Under the pieces are notes generated by a model, which saw nothing but the letters and a program-made list of their open reading frames with translations, ran no database searches and was not told the origin of the DNA. 64,000 bases of DNA from Hippophae tibetana (taxonomy: Eukaryota; Streptophyta; Magnoliopsida; Rosales; Elaeagnaceae), in the NCBI GenBank assembly GCA_037013495.1, contig CM072809.1, forward strand, positions 12,807,001 to 12,871,000. The letters are read 5' to 3'. The translations under genes and the position numbers were made by a program. Positions 62,298 through 64,000 of this stretch are shown here, one piece after another; the first letter of the stretch is position 1, and every line of letters starts with the position of its first letter.

Positions 62298-62767
62298 TAT
62301 GGTTATTCATCGGATCGAAACCGTTGATTTTACTACCATCCGATCCGATCCGACCATCCGCTCGGATTGAAACATTTTAATCCGCAACCGATCCGATCAC
62401 CACTTACATCCGTTCAATCCAATCCGTAAACTATTCGGATGACATCCGATCAATCCGACCAATAAATTTAATTAACTCTATTTTTTGTATTTTTAAATAA
62501 TTTTTTTTAATTTTTACATAAATTATAACATAAAATTATTTGACTTAAAAAAACATTAAAAAATTAAATAAATATATATTAATTATATATATATATATAT
62601 TTAATTTAATAAATATATATATATAATTAAATTCGATCAGATCGGATGAATCGTAGTGAAATCCGTCATCCGATCCGCACTTAACGGATGGAAAAAATCT
62701 CCATCCGATCCGACCATCGGATTGGATCGGATCAGATCAGATTAATCGGATTTTTTGCACACCCCTA
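62298..62767. mobile_element. hAT-type MITE, 470 bp, with 8-bp target duplication
   Basis: The right terminus reads CACCCCTA, i.e. TAGGGGTG inward, the usual hAT end; the left terminus TATGGTTAT is a degenerate version of it. ATAATTCA occurs exactly at 62290-62297 and 62768-62775, an 8-bp duplication as hAT elements make. Both subterminal regions are packed with CGGATC/GATCCG motifs (about 62310-62460 and 62636-62755), with an AT-rich core. No coding capacity. Confidence 0.85.
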
Positions 62768-62775
62768 ATAATTCA

Positions 62776-64000
62776 CGAGAAGTATATATATTTTAAGAAT
62801 AACGAATAACACCTATTAAAAATGTGCATATGTATGGTTACTGGATCTTAGTATACTTTTATTTGTATTGAATTTCAACCTATTTTACACTATGGTTTAA
62901 GTGTGTGTTATAATTTTTTATTTACGTGCCTTTCAATAAAATAATAAACGTGGTTGTGAGTGGAATTTGATGATGATAGTGTCAAGTTCAAAATCCATCC
63001 TATACTATTTGATCAGGGTGATAATTTAGGCATGACATACATGCAACATAAAATAGTACTCACGTTGTATACATATTTTTAAAAATTTGACTGAAATCTT
63101 AGGAGCACGTATAGCGGAAAAAATACATAATTTACTCTTCCAAAGTAGTTATTTTTAAAATCTTTCCCCCGTTTCATTTTTAGATGGAAATTATTTTATG
63201 TTAGAGTAAAAATAAATAAGAATCTTAGATTAAAAAGACAAAATAATTTAAAAAAATATAGAAATATTTGGATTATTCTGGATTTTAGATTAAAACCTTA
63301 CAACACTTATGATTTCACAAATTGATATTAAAGGAAAGTTAAAGGATTGTTTATACATGCATGCGGGCCCACATAAGAGGTATACAAAGTGTGTTCAAGT
63401 GAATTAGGTAAGGACTTTGTAGAGAAAACATAGAATTAGATTGAACAAAGTTTGAAAGTAAATTCATAACAACTCTCAAAATATTGCATGTAGACATAAA
63501 CATCATCTACTGTGTAATAATCTTAGAGTGCGGGCCTAAGGTTTGTACTAGGGAATGGGAATGTGGTATTATTAATTCCTCAGCTACATTGACAATAACA
63601 AGGTTTCCTACATATTAAGTTCAAGTTAGGACTTTATGATTCAAAGGAATAGCAATATGTCACTAGTTTGAAAGAAGAATTGTTAAAATAAAGTTAAATA
63701 ATAGTCACACATTGAAAAGATAAGAGATGCAATTTAAAAAAGGTATATAAACAAGATTACTTCTTCCAATAAATTAACTTTTTAAGTTGAAATACTTTTA
63801 ACCATTAAGCTTTCATATTTCTATTTTATAACAACAATTAATCGTTCAGAATGGAAATATTTCTTAGCATTTAGTATTATGCTAGATATATAATGCGAAT
63901 AACTAATTCTACTGATGTTCTTATTTTTGGTTTCAGTATTAGCCATAGATTCAAAACACTTCAAGAAAAGTAAGCAAGAAGGAAGGTGTAACATATAGAA
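62776..64000. other. AT-rich spacer to the window end
   Basis: No gene, structured repeat or RNA gene could be supported on either strand. Confidence 0.55.

Overview
This is a nuclear window from a flowering plant, very probably a eudicot. The genes carry short exons with GT-AG introns, the spacers are extremely AT-rich, and every mobile element belongs to a plant family. A legume would fit the base composition and repeat style, but nothing here settles the species.

Layout: (1) 1-2157, minus strand, a SWEET sugar transporter whose last exon runs off the left edge. (2) 2158-7987, AT-rich spacer. (3) about 7988-13220, a decayed CACTA (En/Spm) DNA transposon with a plant-type transposase, a DUF8039-like region and a Ulp1/C48 protease, followed by an unidentified decayed coding remnant. 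(4) 21162-28330, plus strand, a complete eight-exon MCTS1-type PUA protein. (5) 29745-30290, minus strand, a previously unmarked fragment of an NPF/PTR peptide transporter pseudogene. (6) 30732-36608, minus strand, a complete ten-exon mitochondrial ClpB disaggregase. (7) 37353-43770, plus strand, an F-box pseudogene split by a 5.2-kb Ty1/copia element with a 5-bp target duplication. (8) 46598-52814, minus strand, a five-exon Ser/Arg/Lys-rich nuclear protein whose first intron holds a 3.2-kb non-autonomous LTR element. (9) 55655-56740, a decayed pectin methylesterase copy containing a 331-bp TRIM element, followed by a possible solo LTR. (10) 58363-60370, minus strand, a complete two-exon pectin methylesterase. 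(11) 60371-64000, AT-rich spacer with a 470-bp hAT-type MITE.

The intact genes are unrelated housekeeping or sugar/cell-wall functions and do not form a pathway. The most informative content is the history of insertions: three LTR elements or fragments with recognisable boundaries, one CACTA element, one hAT MITE, and three gene remnants (F-box, NPF, PME) that a simple open-reading-frame scan misses or splits. I found no CRISPR array, no tRNA or rRNA gene and no convincing new molecular system. The best candidates for a second look are the fold-back hairpin inside the CACTA element and the two hidden pseudogenes.
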